A DNA stretch of 47,079 nucleotides from an uncultured Lysobacterales bacterium (GTDB lineage: Bacteria > Pseudomonadota > Gammaproteobacteria > Xanthomonadales > Xanthomonadaceae): assembly GCA_946886865.1 (NCBI GenBank), contig CAMPJI010000014.1, positions 1-47,079 of the forward strand, given 5' to 3'. Each line of letters begins with the position of its first letter. Position 1 is the first letter of the stretch. The notes under the pieces are model-generated. The model was not told where the DNA came from. It worked only from the letters and a program-made list of their open reading frames with translations, and did no database searches. Below are positions 1 through 6,598 of this stretch, in pieces. The position numbers and the translations under genes were made by a program.

Positions 1-668
1 GCAACAGCCTGCACACCAACGCCTACGACGAAGCCATCACCACGCCGACCGAAGAGTCCGTGCGCCGCGCCGTGGCCATCCAGATGATCATCAACAAGGA
101 GCTGGGGCTGAACTTCTGCGAGAACCCCTGGCAGGGCAGCTTCATCGTCGACAAGCTGACCGACATCGTCGAGGAGGCCGTCTACAAAGAGTTCGAGGCC
201 ATCAGCGAGCGCGGTGGCGTGCTGGGCGCCATGGACACCATGTACCAGCGCGGCAAGATCCAGGAAGAGTCGCTCTACTACGAGCACAAGAAGCACGACG
301 GCAGCCTGCCCCTGGTGGGCGTCAACACCTTCCTGCCCAAGGACCACGGCGGCGACATCGTCACCGAGATCGAACTGATCCGGTCGACCAAAGGCGAGAA
401 GGGCCAGCAGATCGACAACGTCCGCAACTTCCAGCAGCTGCGCAACGATTGCTCCCTCCCTTGCGTGCAGGGGAGGGCTGGGGAGGGGTCGAGCGCCGAA
501 GGCGCGAGCAGCGCCGCGAACTCAGGCGGCCTCACCTACCTCCAGAAAACCGCCCGCGAGCGCAAGAACGTGTTCGAATCGCTGATGGAAGCGGTGAAGA
601 CGCATTCGCTGGGGCAGATCAGCCATGCGTTGTATGAGGTGGGTGGGGAGTACCGTCGAAATATGTAA
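1..668 (+). CDS. icmF: Acyl-CoA mutase (IcmF/methylmalonyl-CoA mutase type), C-terminal part
   Basis: The gene enters from the left edge; the reading frame begins at base 3, so only about 221 C-terminal residues are visible. Blocks such as [27 protein letters not shown] and the closing [20 protein letters not shown] are typical of the substrate-binding large domain of coenzyme-B12-dependent acyl-CoA mutases, best matched by the fused isobutyryl-CoA mutase IcmF. These enzymes rearrange the carbon skeleton of branched or linear acyl-CoAs in the cytoplasm. Between QLRND and GLTYLQK the frame contains a Gly/Ser/Ala-rich stretch of about 25 residues encoded by an inserted repeat (separate entry); the frame stays open to the conserved C-terminus. 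The G-domain and B12 domain that would separate IcmF from plain MCM lie outside the window, so the symbol is tentative. Confidence 0.85.
   Translation, partial: NSLHTNAYDEAITTPTEESVRRAVAIQMIINKELGLNFCENPWQGSFIVDKLTDIVEEAVYKEFEAISERGGVLGAMDTMYQRGKIQEESLYYEHKKHDGSLPLVGVNTFLPKDHGGDIVTEIELIRSTKGEKGQQIDNVRNFQQLRNDCSLPCVQGRAGEGSSAEGASSAANSGGLTYLQKTARERKNVFESLMEAVKTHSLGQISHALYEVGGEYRRNM
450..533 (+). repeat. Palindromic repeat inserted in frame within the mutase gene
   Basis: Bases 454-477 form a near-perfect hairpin: CCCTCCC then TTGC, a GT turn, GCAG and GGGAGGG, about 11 pairs with one G-T pair. It is followed by GCTGGGGAGGGGTCGAG and a GCGCC-rich tail. G-rich palindromes of this kind are common dispersed intergenic repeats in GC-rich proteobacteria. 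Here the element sits inside a coding region and is translated as a linker ([15 protein letters not shown] and so on). Its ends are estimated from where conserved mutase sequence stops and resumes. Confidence 0.6.
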
Positions 669-727
669 TGCTGGCTAAGTCCATGTAAATCAATTAGTTG
701 CATCGATTGGGGCTAACGTGATACCGT

Positions 728-775
728 TGCCTCAATTCTGACAACTGAGGCATATGCGCTAAGAGCGCGCCTCAG
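728..775 (+). other. Structured non-coding segment with competing hairpins
   Basis: TGCCTCA (728-734) pairs with TGAGGCA (746-752). The overlapping CTGAGGC (745-751) pairs equally well with GCCTCAG (769-775), enclosing a third hairpin GCGCT-AAG-AGCGC (756-768). The first and second pairings exclude each other, as in attenuators or other switching RNAs. The segment lies in the 268-bp gap between the mutase and the next gene and is followed by a strong intrinsic terminator at 893-920. A weak promoter-like TTGCAT (698-703) lies 17 bp before ATACCG. It could be a small RNA or leader of the downstream gene pair, or part of a recombination site. No known RNA family was recognised. Confidence 0.4.
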
Positions 776-892
776 GGGGCGGAAGGTGCTGGGACCGGTA
801 CGGGGTACGTTCTAGCTTCGCTCTCACTCGGAGCTAAGCGAGCCACCGATGATTGCCCATCCAAGCGTAGTGAGACCCGTAATCTATTAAAC

Positions 893-920
893 AAAAAAAG
901 GAGCGTATGCTCCTTTTTTT
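893..920 (+). terminator. Bidirectional intrinsic terminator before module A genes
   Basis: A run of seven A, the stem GGAGC-GTAT-GCTCC and a run of seven T make a textbook Rho-independent terminator that works in both directions. It ends only 16 bases before the GTG chosen as the start of the next gene, so it would end any transcript from the structured segment upstream. An ATG at 907 lies inside the stem-loop and is an unlikely start codon. Confidence 0.85.
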
Positions 921-936
921 GTGTCTGGGGACTGTC

Positions 937-1785
937 GTGACGGTAGCGACCACCGCCCAATGGGCCGATCTCGTAAAAGCTGCACTCGCGACCCACGTCG
1001 AGACTGGTGGCGCAGCAGTTAGTGGCGCCAAGCTCCGCGCGCTTGTGACCGCCGCCGCTGATCGTGTAAACCTGCAAGTTCCAGAGGCGATCGGCCGCCT
1101 AAAGTTTAAGGATCAAGTCGCACAACTTGCCGGCGAAGGACAGCTTGCATTGCGGTTGCGCACGGGTCAGGACTTCCTCGTTGCCCCAATCGGCAAGGAG
1201 GAGTTATTGCTGGATTCGCCAGAACCGCGCAATCGATCAAGGCCCGGGATCCGTCAGGATTTGTTTGAAGCCTTTTCGCGAGTCGACGAACGAATCCCGT
1301 GGTACATCAAAGATCAGGACTCGATTGAGTGGCGCGGCGCTGGGGATACTGCGCCTCCTAATAGCGTGCCGGTTCCGCGGGCATCAATCGATCTACTTGT
1401 CCAATTTAGACGGGATTTTGCTAGTGGACAGGCGCAGCCGGTCAGCTCAAATCTTACGAACGCACTAGCTACTGCTAGGCCGCTTGCCGAATTTTCCAGA
1501 GTCGTCAGGGAATCGAGCTTGCAGCCAAGCTGGCACGAGTTTCGATCGAAAGCGATGGCTGATCGAATCTCCACCTGGGCAAGTGAGAACGGATTGCCCT
1601 GGAATGCGGCATGGATTACTTCAGAGAGCTCAGGGACGGAGGAGAGCTCAATCGACTCCGAAAGCACTAACCGAGAGTGGAGAAATTCACTTCGTCACCT
1701 CCTCGGGCAGCTCGATAGAGAAGACCTTGCGCGCATTTCTGTCCCTATGGACATTGTGCTGCGCCTGATGACCAAGGTTCGGTGA
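937..1785 (+). CDS. Uncharacterised protein with OST-HTH/LOTUS-like N-terminus (module A, gene 1)
   Basis: About 282 aa. The chosen start is GTG at 937, preceded by TGGGGA; the longer frame from ATG 907 would begin inside the terminator hairpin. Residues about 8-75 (WADLVKAALATHVETGG, a basic middle, then LRTGQDFLVAP) resemble the winged-helix OST-HTH/LOTUS domain, an RNA-binding module often found beside NYN nucleases; this match is from memory of the fold pattern and is moderate. The remaining 200 residues are not recognised and show no clear enzyme motif, signal peptide or membrane helix. The gene is clearly AT-richer than its surroundings and ends 3 bases before the next start, so the two are probably co-transcribed. 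Function unknown; an RNA-sensing role in defence is a guess from context. Confidence 0.7.
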   Translation: MTVATTAQWADLVKAALATHVETGGAAVSGAKLRALVTAAADRVNLQVPEAIGRLKFKDQVAQLAGEGQLALRLRTGQDFLVAPIGKEELLLDSPEPRNRSRPGIRQDLFEAFSRVDERIPWYIKDQDSIEWRGAGDTAPPNSVPVPRASIDLLVQFRRDFASGQAQPVSSNLTNALATARPLAEFSRVVRESSLQPSWHEFRSKAMADRISTWASENGLPWNAAWITSESSGTEESSIDSESTNREWRNSLRHLLGQLDREDLARISVPMDIVLRLMTKVR

Positions 1786-1788
1786 AGA

Positions 1789-2562
1789 ATGCCGCGGGTG
1801 CTAGTCACTGGCTTTCTTCTGGACCAAGTTAGGCGGATTGTTCCGCAGCTCGCATCCGGATTCGGTGATTGGGAGCTGAAACTGATTCCGGGACCCAAGA
1901 AGGGTCAAATTGGTATCGCTAACGTTGATGGGCTGCTGCAGGAGGCAGCAAAGTCGACTGACACGCATATTCTTGCAGCATCCCGCCATGACGGTGGCGA
2001 GCGTCAGCGTCAAGCCGAGAGAATTCGCCCTTTCTTTCGCTTCAGATGGCTTGCAGACGGCGACATCAAGGCAATCCTGGAAGAGCCCTCACAGTTTCCC
2101 CGGGTCCTGGCTCCGGTGTTAGATGAGGAGCTTCGTTGGGCCGAGGCAGTTAAGCCCGCGCGACTGTCCGACGCATTGCTTCTTCCCAGATCCTGCTTTG
2201 GGTTCGACAAGCGGCGAGCTGACATTTGGGCGCATGCGGAGGCTTATAACGACCCGGCCGCCGTGGAAAACGCGGCCCGGCATATCGAGGAATTCGCGCG
2301 GCTCTACTTTCGAAAGTCAGGACAGCCCGGTGGCGCCAGATACAGGTGGTTCGACGATCGGGCGTATGCATTCGATCATCGCGGACCGCGTCATGGGATG
2401 CCGCCATTTCCAAGAAGCTGGAAATACTCATTCTATCTTGCGGAGGGCTTCCACTACGACGTTTCTCGAGATGATGAGCGCGTTGTAACTCTTGACGACG
2501 CCCGTGGTGGCACGAGAACCGGTGGTTATTTGAATGTGGATCCGCACGGTTTCATTAGATGA
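1789..2562 (+). CDS. Uncharacterised protein (module A, gene 2)
   Basis: 257 aa starting at ATG 1789, three bases after the stop of gene 1 in the same AT-richer block. No domain is confidently recognised. The N-terminal half (MPRVLVTGFLLDQVRRIVPQ) is a mixed alpha/beta sequence. The C-terminal 60 residues contain conserved-looking polar blocks: RSWKYSFYLAEGFHYDVS, TLDDARGG and the closing YLNVDPHGFIR. A similar closing motif, FHYDV followed by NVDPHGF, is recalled from uncharacterised proteins of mobile regions but cannot be tied to an activity. Histidines and aspartates there could form a metal or nuclease site. It probably acts with the LOTUS-like partner. Real coding is supported by length, spacing and a frame open from end to end. 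Confidence 0.7.
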   Translation: MPRVLVTGFLLDQVRRIVPQLASGFGDWELKLIPGPKKGQIGIANVDGLLQEAAKSTDTHILAASRHDGGERQRQAERIRPFFRFRWLADGDIKAILEEPSQFPRVLAPVLDEELRWAEAVKPARLSDALLLPRSCFGFDKRRADIWAHAEAYNDPAAVENAARHIEEFARLYFRKSGQPGGARYRWFDDRAYAFDHRGPRHGMPPFPRSWKYSFYLAEGFHYDVSRDDERVVTLDDARGGTRTGGYLNVDPHGFIR

Positions 2563-2599
2563 GATCGGCTTCGCAGAGTTTAGCATTGGGCAAAGGGAC

Positions 2600-2752
2600 T
2601 CAGGTTGGAGTGGCCCGCCTTCCACAGACAGGTAGTGAGGATACAAGCCTGACCGGTTTATATTTCCGCTCCGCCTGCGCCGGCGAGCCGTACCCCAGCG
2701 CTGAGTGCATGCGGACGCTATCGTAGACCAGTTCGACACTCTCGAACACCGC
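2600..2752 (-). pseudogene. IS3-family transposase (OrfB) C-terminal remnant
   Basis: Read on the minus strand from 2752, the frame gives AVFESVELVYDSVRMHSALG, then YGSPAQAE and a short tail to a stop at 2600-2602. The pattern YxxxRxHSALGYxSPxxxE is the typical C-terminal end of the rve integrase domain of IS3-family transposases. Only about 50 residues remain. There is no upstream catalytic DDE region and no OrfA, because the sequence is cut at its 5' side by the RAYT-flanking repeat at 2756. It is a dead fragment and shows that mobile elements have repeatedly entered this spot. Confidence 0.75.
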
Positions 2753-2755
2753 GCT

Positions 2756-2781
2756 AAAACAGGGGTCAGAGTCGACTTTCT
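2756..2781 (+). repeat. Type-A REP/terminal inverted repeat, left side of RAYT 1
   Basis: The 26 bases are AAAACA plus the core GGGGTCAGAGTCGACTTTCT. The reverse complement occurs at 3571-3596 with a single mismatch. The two copies bracket the RAYT 1 gene, and the gene's stop codon (2781-2783) overlaps the last base of this copy. Such repeats are the presumed substrate of the neighbouring transposase. A third, more diverged copy lies at 6602-6621. Confidence 0.85.
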
Positions 2782-3488
2782 CACTCTGCTCCGGCCGTTG
2801 CCGCTGACCGACGGGGCCGTCCGATGCGCCCGGGCCGGACGGATCGCCCCAACTGCTCCTCGATCATCGCGGTGAAGCGGTCAGTACCTAACGCCTGCTG
2901 GTGCTGCAGGCGGTTGCGAATGGTCTCCAGCTCCTCGGGCGTGACCGCCTCGGCAACCCAGGCGCGATAGGCCGACAGGCGCGCGGCTTCTTCGCCGTCA
3001 AGAGCTAGGTACTGCGGGTGGGGCGTTACCAGGGCGTCGCGCGTTCCCAGCGCGTTGGCCGCGTAGCTGGACCATGGGTGGTCGGCGGGGGCGGCCGCCA
3101 TCGCGGCTCGGACCGGGTTGAGCTCGATGTAGCGGTAGCAGCGCAGCAGGTGCGCGTCGCTCTGCACGGGGCACGCCTTGTAGCGGCCTTCCCAAAGGGT
3201 GCCGGTGCGGCCGTAACGGTCGTTGACGTAGCGCACGTAGCGGCGGCCCAGTGCCTGCATCATCGCGCCGACCTGGCCGCCGGCGCCCGGTGTCACCAGC
3301 AGGTGCACGTGGTTGGTCATCAGCACGTACGCGTGGATGGCGCAGCCGGCGCGGATGGCGGCGGTGCGCAGCTCGTCCAGGTAACGCACGTGGTCGATAG
3401 GCTGGAAGAAACACGGGCGGCGGTCATTGCCGCGTTGAACCACGTGCTGGGGAACGCCTGGCAGGTCAATGCCGGGGAGGCGGGGCAT
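2781..3488 (-). CDS. REP-associated tyrosine transposase (RAYT 1)
   Basis: 235 aa from the ATG at 3488; an in-frame start ten codons upstream is possible, but MPRLPGIDLPGVPQHVVQRG is the usual family N-terminus. This is a TnpA_REP/Y1 HUH transposase: the metal-binding HUH motif is NHVHLLVTP (H60, H62), and the catalytic-tyrosine helix is the block YRYIELNPVRA near residues 118-128. RAYTs are single-copy, domesticated relatives of IS200/IS605 transposases that cut and spread REP palindromes. The gene is bracketed by 26-bp type-A inverted repeats. It shares the fold but only partial identity with RAYT 2 at 6738-7424, so each probably serves its own repeat type. All visible motifs are intact. 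Confidence 0.93.
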   Translation of the reverse strand: MPRLPGIDLPGVPQHVVQRGNDRRPCFFQPIDHVRYLDELRTAAIRAGCAIHAYVLMTNHVHLLVTPGAGGQVGAMMQALGRRYVRYVNDRYGRTGTLWEGRYKACPVQSDAHLLRCYRYIELNPVRAAMAAAPADHPWSSYAANALGTRDALVTPHPQYLALDGEEAARLSAYRAWVAEAVTPEELETIRNRLQHQQALGTDRFTAMIEEQLGRSVRPGRIGRPRRSAATAGAE

Positions 3489-3570
3489 GGCGTCCGTGCG
3501 ATGCGGTGGGTAGGACATGGTGGGCGCGGCGCGGGGCCGACTGTATCGGTGCTCGCCCCATCACGCTGTC

Positions 3571-3596
3571 AGAAAGTCGAATCTGACCCCTGTTTT
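3571..3596 (-). repeat. Type-A REP/terminal inverted repeat, right side of RAYT 1
   Basis: On the minus strand it reads AAAACA then GGGGTCAGATTCGACTTTCT, 25 of 26 identical to the copy at 2756-2781 in opposite orientation. It lies about 83 bp upstream of the RAYT 1 start codon, so the two copies define an 841-bp unit that looks like an insertion element. Confidence 0.85.
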
Positions 3597-3662
3597 GGTG
3601 CGCAATGGTGGCGCCGTATTCGGCCAGGGGCAACTAGAGCCCGTGCCATCCGCAGGCCAATA

Positions 3663-3682
3663 GAATTGAACCTGGCCCCATT
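3663..3682 (-). repeat. Diverged type-B REP copy
   Basis: The minus strand reads AATGGGGCCAGGTTCAATTC, which matches the type-B core GGGGTCAGGTTCACTTCC in most positions. It lies between RAYT 1 and the 3' end of module B and marks the left edge of that AT-richer cassette. Confidence 0.6.
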
Positions 3683-3689
3683 TGCTCCG

Positions 3690-4778
3690 CTAATCGTTCG
3701 CGATCAGCTCCGATATCTCCGCTTCCTTCGAGAGCAAGGCAACCTGTGCCTCAAGATTGGCAATCTGCCTGGCTGTATATTCGATGTGATGATTCATGTC
3801 GACCTGAACCCAAGTTGCAAGGTTACCTGGGCCTGAGATTCGGGAGGCGCAGTCTGCAATTCGCTTATCTCCAAAACTGAACTCAGTGCCGAGATACACT
3901 GACGAACTTGCCACACGATTTGCCAAATCGTGATACTGATAAAATCGGTTCGGCTTGTAGAGTCCATGCCCCCTGAAGTACTTTATTCTCCCATGGCGTG
4001 TGTATCGAATCTTCGCATTGGCGTTACCGCTAGGGCCTCCAGCGAAAGCAAATGACGGGTCAACAATTCCGTAGTCGCCAAACCCGATGCTTCTAGAGCC
4101 AGCAAGATCAAAGCTAACGCGTGACCAAAGCGCGAGTTCTCGACGGACAATGTCTAGTTCACCGTCTACCGGCACACTTGATACTGTGTTTAGCGCGGAA
4201 CTGCCTATCAGGACCATTTCGCATGCCGAAAGCTGTTTTGGCTGAAAGGTGAGAAAATCAAGTATTAGTTCTTTGAGTTGGTCGACATCTTTTCCCTGGA
4301 TCTGGCCAAAATCTAGGAGCAGCAGTGCGTCGGACGCCGATGTGTCAAGAGTAGTAATGAGGCGTGAGAGGTCATCCCACGTGTTCTCAGGATCCTCGAT
4401 GTCCACAGCTTCCAGCCGTACAGCGAACTTGCCGTTGGTATCAGCAACAAGCGCCGCAAGCGCTTGCTCAGGAATTGCCTTTCGCCCAAGCCCAAAAACT
4501 GGTACGAAATTCGATTTCGCATCGACTAACGTTCGAAATGCTAGCAGCTGACGAGCGGGCGCTTCGATGCCAAGTGGGTCGAATAAAAATCTAACCTCGC
4601 CGAGCATCTTTGAAGCGGCTATTGCAGCGTCAGCTGACTGTGTCGTGAGCGTGCCTCCACTCACTAGGACGGGTGCCTCAACAAGAGGGAAAATGCGTGC
4701 CCTCGCGCTTGGAGAGAGCGCAGTGATCGCACCCAAGTCGTTCTTCTTTGCTCTCACAACCGGCGTATATCCACGCAT
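3690..4778 (-). CDS. Beta family protein (phage P4 beta-like), module B gene 3
   Basis: 362 aa from ATG 4778, preceded by GAGAGG; a TTG at 4793 that overlaps the upstream stop is a less likely start. The N-terminus MRGYTPVVRAKKNDLGAI, the following IFPLVEAP block and the later DALLLLDFGQI strand fit the 'Beta protein' family named after the beta gene of satellite phage P4, where beta counteracts the toxic gop product; gop-beta-cII has been described as an anti-phage locus. No catalytic motif is claimed. The last 35 residues are helical and could be a coiled coil. The gene follows the HigA/ImmA gene by 11 bases on the same strand and shares its low GC, so it is part of the same operon. Its job here, as toxin neutraliser, sensor or effector, is inferred from context only. 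Confidence 0.8.
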   Translation of the reverse strand: MRGYTPVVRAKKNDLGAITALSPSARARIFPLVEAPVLVSGGTLTTQSADAAIAASKMLGEVRFLFDPLGIEAPARQLLAFRTLVDAKSNFVPVFGLGRKAIPEQALAALVADTNGKFAVRLEAVDIEDPENTWDDLSRLITTLDTSASDALLLLDFGQIQGKDVDQLKELILDFLTFQPKQLSACEMVLIGSSALNTVSSVPVDGELDIVRRELALWSRVSFDLAGSRSIGFGDYGIVDPSFAFAGGPSGNANAKIRYTRHGRIKYFRGHGLYKPNRFYQYHDLANRVASSSVYLGTEFSFGDKRIADCASRISGPGNLATWVQVDMNHHIEYTARQIANLEAQVALLSKEAEISELIAND

Positions 4779-4789
4779 TTTCTGGCCTC

Positions 4790-5992
4790 TCAAATGTTAA
4801 ACAGCTTTCTGATAGCGCCCTGGCCTAGCAACTTTGAAAACTTTCGGTAGTCACCCGACTCATATCTGACTCGTCCTGCGACTATTGCGGGATGAACACC
4901 GATCTCTTGAGCAAAACTTGTAATGCTCGCTGGCGAGGGGCTCAAGCGGGCAGCACTTCGATTCCAGTCATGTCGCGAGATCAGGCAATCACGCGCAATT
5001 CGATTGGCTTCCTTCTCGGCTCGTTCCTTCGTCTCGTCTGCGTCGATGCGGTCGACAAAACTCTCGTTCGTCGAATTGAGATGTTTCCAGACGTGCGCCA
5101 GTTCATGGAGCAAAGTGAACCAAAAGTAATCAATTCTGTCGTAGCGAAGCGTTAACCCAATTACAGGGTTGCCTGTCGCATTTAATAGGGCGGCACCATC
5201 TATTAATGTTCCAGTCAACTGGGGCTCTACAACTACATGAATTCCAACGTCTCTGAGAGACTCGATTGCTTTAATCGGTCCAGCATCGAGGATGCTAAGT
5301 TGAGCTAGGCTGCAAATAAAATTCTCGCTCAAAGAGGCAAGGTGAAAGCTTGGCAACTGTTCGCCAATCGTTCGCTGGAGTACACGAGCAGTCCAGGCGA
5401 TGGTTGCGTAAGTTGCTTGATCTTCAACATCCTCAATTCCAAGGCCTCGTAAGCGTCGACGAAACATGGGTACGCCGGCAACGTCAGTTCCCGAGTAGGA
5501 CAGAAAGTCTCTAACTTGGGCCTCAGGAGATTTATCTGGCATCTGCGGAATCCATCCGCGACGTTGCATTTCCCTAAACGGGTACTTACGCCAATCCAAT
5601 GTCTCTTCTATGGATTCCTGTGCCTGTGTCGGAATAGGTCGAATTAGCACCTCTGTCGGAATAGCAAGACTCTCAGAAAGGGACCGGATCATTTGCAAGC
5701 TTAGCGGTCTCTTCCGAGATAAAATCTCTGATACACGGCTCCGGCTTCCCAGTATAGGAATGAGATCTCGCTGTCGCAGTCCCTGTTCCTCCATTCTAAA
5801 TTCAATTGCTGAAACAGGGTCTGGCGTATCAAAGTTGAAGTGCTTCTTCTCGTAATCTTCGATCAAGAGTGCAAGCAGTTCAAGCTTCTCTCCTTCAGGG
5901 CTATTTTGCTCAGGATCCTGCATGACCAGCTGGTTTACTGTGGTAACAGCTTGCTGGTAGTCCTCTGACGATCTAATAATTCTAAGGTTCAT
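4790..5992 (-). CDS. HigA-like antitoxin fused to ImmA/IrrE metallopeptidase, module B gene 2
   Basis: 400 aa. Residues 1-55 resemble the HigA N-terminal helix pair (SPEGEKLELLALLIEDYE). Residues about 60-118 form an Xre/HigA helix-turn-helix (GLRQRDLIPILGSRSRVSEI). After a linker, residues about 230-345 are an ImmA/IrrE peptidase domain with the zinc motif HELAH at 296-300 and a likely third ligand in EKEAN near 326-330. Antitoxins with a peptidase tail may be both operator-binding repressor and a protease that responds to stress or infection. It starts 9 bases after the HigB gene and is followed closely by the beta gene. The palindrome at 6358-6374 is its probable operator. All peptidase ligands are present, so the protease may be active. 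Confidence 0.9.
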   Translation of the reverse strand: MNLRIIRSSEDYQQAVTTVNQLVMQDPEQNSPEGEKLELLALLIEDYEKKHFNFDTPDPVSAIEFRMEEQGLRQRDLIPILGSRSRVSEILSRKRPLSLQMIRSLSESLAIPTEVLIRPIPTQAQESIEETLDWRKYPFREMQRRGWIPQMPDKSPEAQVRDFLSYSGTDVAGVPMFRRRLRGLGIEDVEDQATYATIAWTARVLQRTIGEQLPSFHLASLSENFICSLAQLSILDAGPIKAIESLRDVGIHVVVEPQLTGTLIDGAALLNATGNPVIGLTLRYDRIDYFWFTLLHELAHVWKHLNSTNESFVDRIDADETKERAEKEANRIARDCLISRHDWNRSAARLSPSPASITSFAQEIGVHPAIVAGRVRYESGDYRKFSKLLGQGAIRKLFNI

Positions 5993-6001
5993 AATTCGGC
6001 A

Positions 6002-6286
6002 TCACTTCTGCCTGCGGCTATATTCGGCGTGGGTGCCAATCCACGTAATTGATACGACGCCAACGTTATATGCAACGCGGGTCTCCATTCGGTACTTATT
6101 CCCGCCAACATTAAAAATGACGGTATTCCCAGCCAGAAAGCTCGCGCTGGAATAGCGATTCTTAATGTCTTGCGGGGTCTTCCACTTGGCTGCAGTGGCG
6201 TCAGCGACCCAGTTATCCAGCCAATTTTTCGAGAGCGGATATGCTTCGCAAAAGTCGATGAGCAGCGGACGTCCAACAATTTTCAT
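6002..6286 (-). CDS. higB: HigB-family toxin (mRNA interferase), module B gene 1
   Basis: 94 aa from ATG 6286, which has AGGGA just upstream; a GTG ten codons earlier is possible. The sequence follows the short HigB family: N-terminal helices, then WKTPQDIKNRY, the strand NTVIFNVGGNKYRMETRV and the closing WIGTHAEYS. HigB toxins adopt a RelE-like fold and cleave mRNA on the ribosome; the C-terminal THAEY block carries the His and Tyr typical of this branch. The HigA-like gene starts 9 bases downstream, the usual higBA toxin-first order. The unusual part is that the antitoxin carries a peptidase and that a beta family gene completes the operon. Confidence 0.9.
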   Translation of the reverse strand: MKIVGRPLLIDFCEAYPLSKNWLDNWVADATAAKWKTPQDIKNRYSSASFLAGNTVIFNVGGNKYRMETRVAYNVGVVSITWIGTHAEYSRRQK

Positions 6287-6357
6287 GGGATCCCTGGAGC
6301 GAATTTTGTTGTTCACGCATAGGTGCCTCCTCCCCTAGACCTAGTCGCAGCTGAAGT

Positions 6358-6374
6358 GTTCCCGATATGGGAAC
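6358..6374. promoter_or_regulatory. Palindromic operator upstream of the higB operon
   Basis: GTTCCC-GATAT-GGGAAC is a perfect 6-bp inverted repeat around a 5-bp centre, 72-88 bp upstream of the higB start codon. HigA/Xre antitoxins commonly repress their own operon by binding such a palindrome. No other copy was noticed in the module. Promoter elements between it and the gene are not obvious. Confidence 0.6.
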
Positions 6375-6496
6375 ATGTGTCAAGCAGCGTCTAAAAAGGC
6401 GCCTGAGCCCGAGCGGTGCCTACCTGTGGGGGGGGCGAGCTATCGTCCTGAGTTGATGCGCCAGTAGCCCTTGCGCCCACGACTACCGAGGTCCAC

Positions 6497-6598
6497 ATGT
6501 CCGAGCGCGTCCTTGTCTTCTGCGGCTCCTACCGCGCCGGCCGCATGGGCATCCGCCTGGCCGACCAACAACGGGGTCAGGTGCACTTTCCGGGATAA
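6497..6598 (+). pseudogene. Truncated NAD(P)H-dependent FMN reductase, 5' fragment
   Basis: ATG 6497 opens MSERVLVFCGSYRAGRMGIR LAD, nearly the same as the start of the intact gene at 8966. Similarity extends about 55 bp upstream (GATGCGCCAGTAGCCC against GGTGCGCCAGCAGCCC) and stops after codon 23, exactly where a type-B REP copy begins (about 6567). The frame then runs through the repeat to a stop at 6598. The rest of the gene, about 170 codons, is missing. The two copies differ at many bases, so the duplication is not recent. Confidence 0.8.

Noticed and set aside
690..900. tRNA, tmRNA or retron RNA in the gap after the mutase gene
   Set aside because: No cloverleaf or T-loop signature, no tmRNA tag frame and no reverse transcriptase gene nearby.
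907..936. ATG 907 as start of the first module A gene
   Set aside because: It lies inside the loop and stem of an intrinsic terminator, and the added residues are encoded by the T-run; GTG 937 has a better ribosome site.
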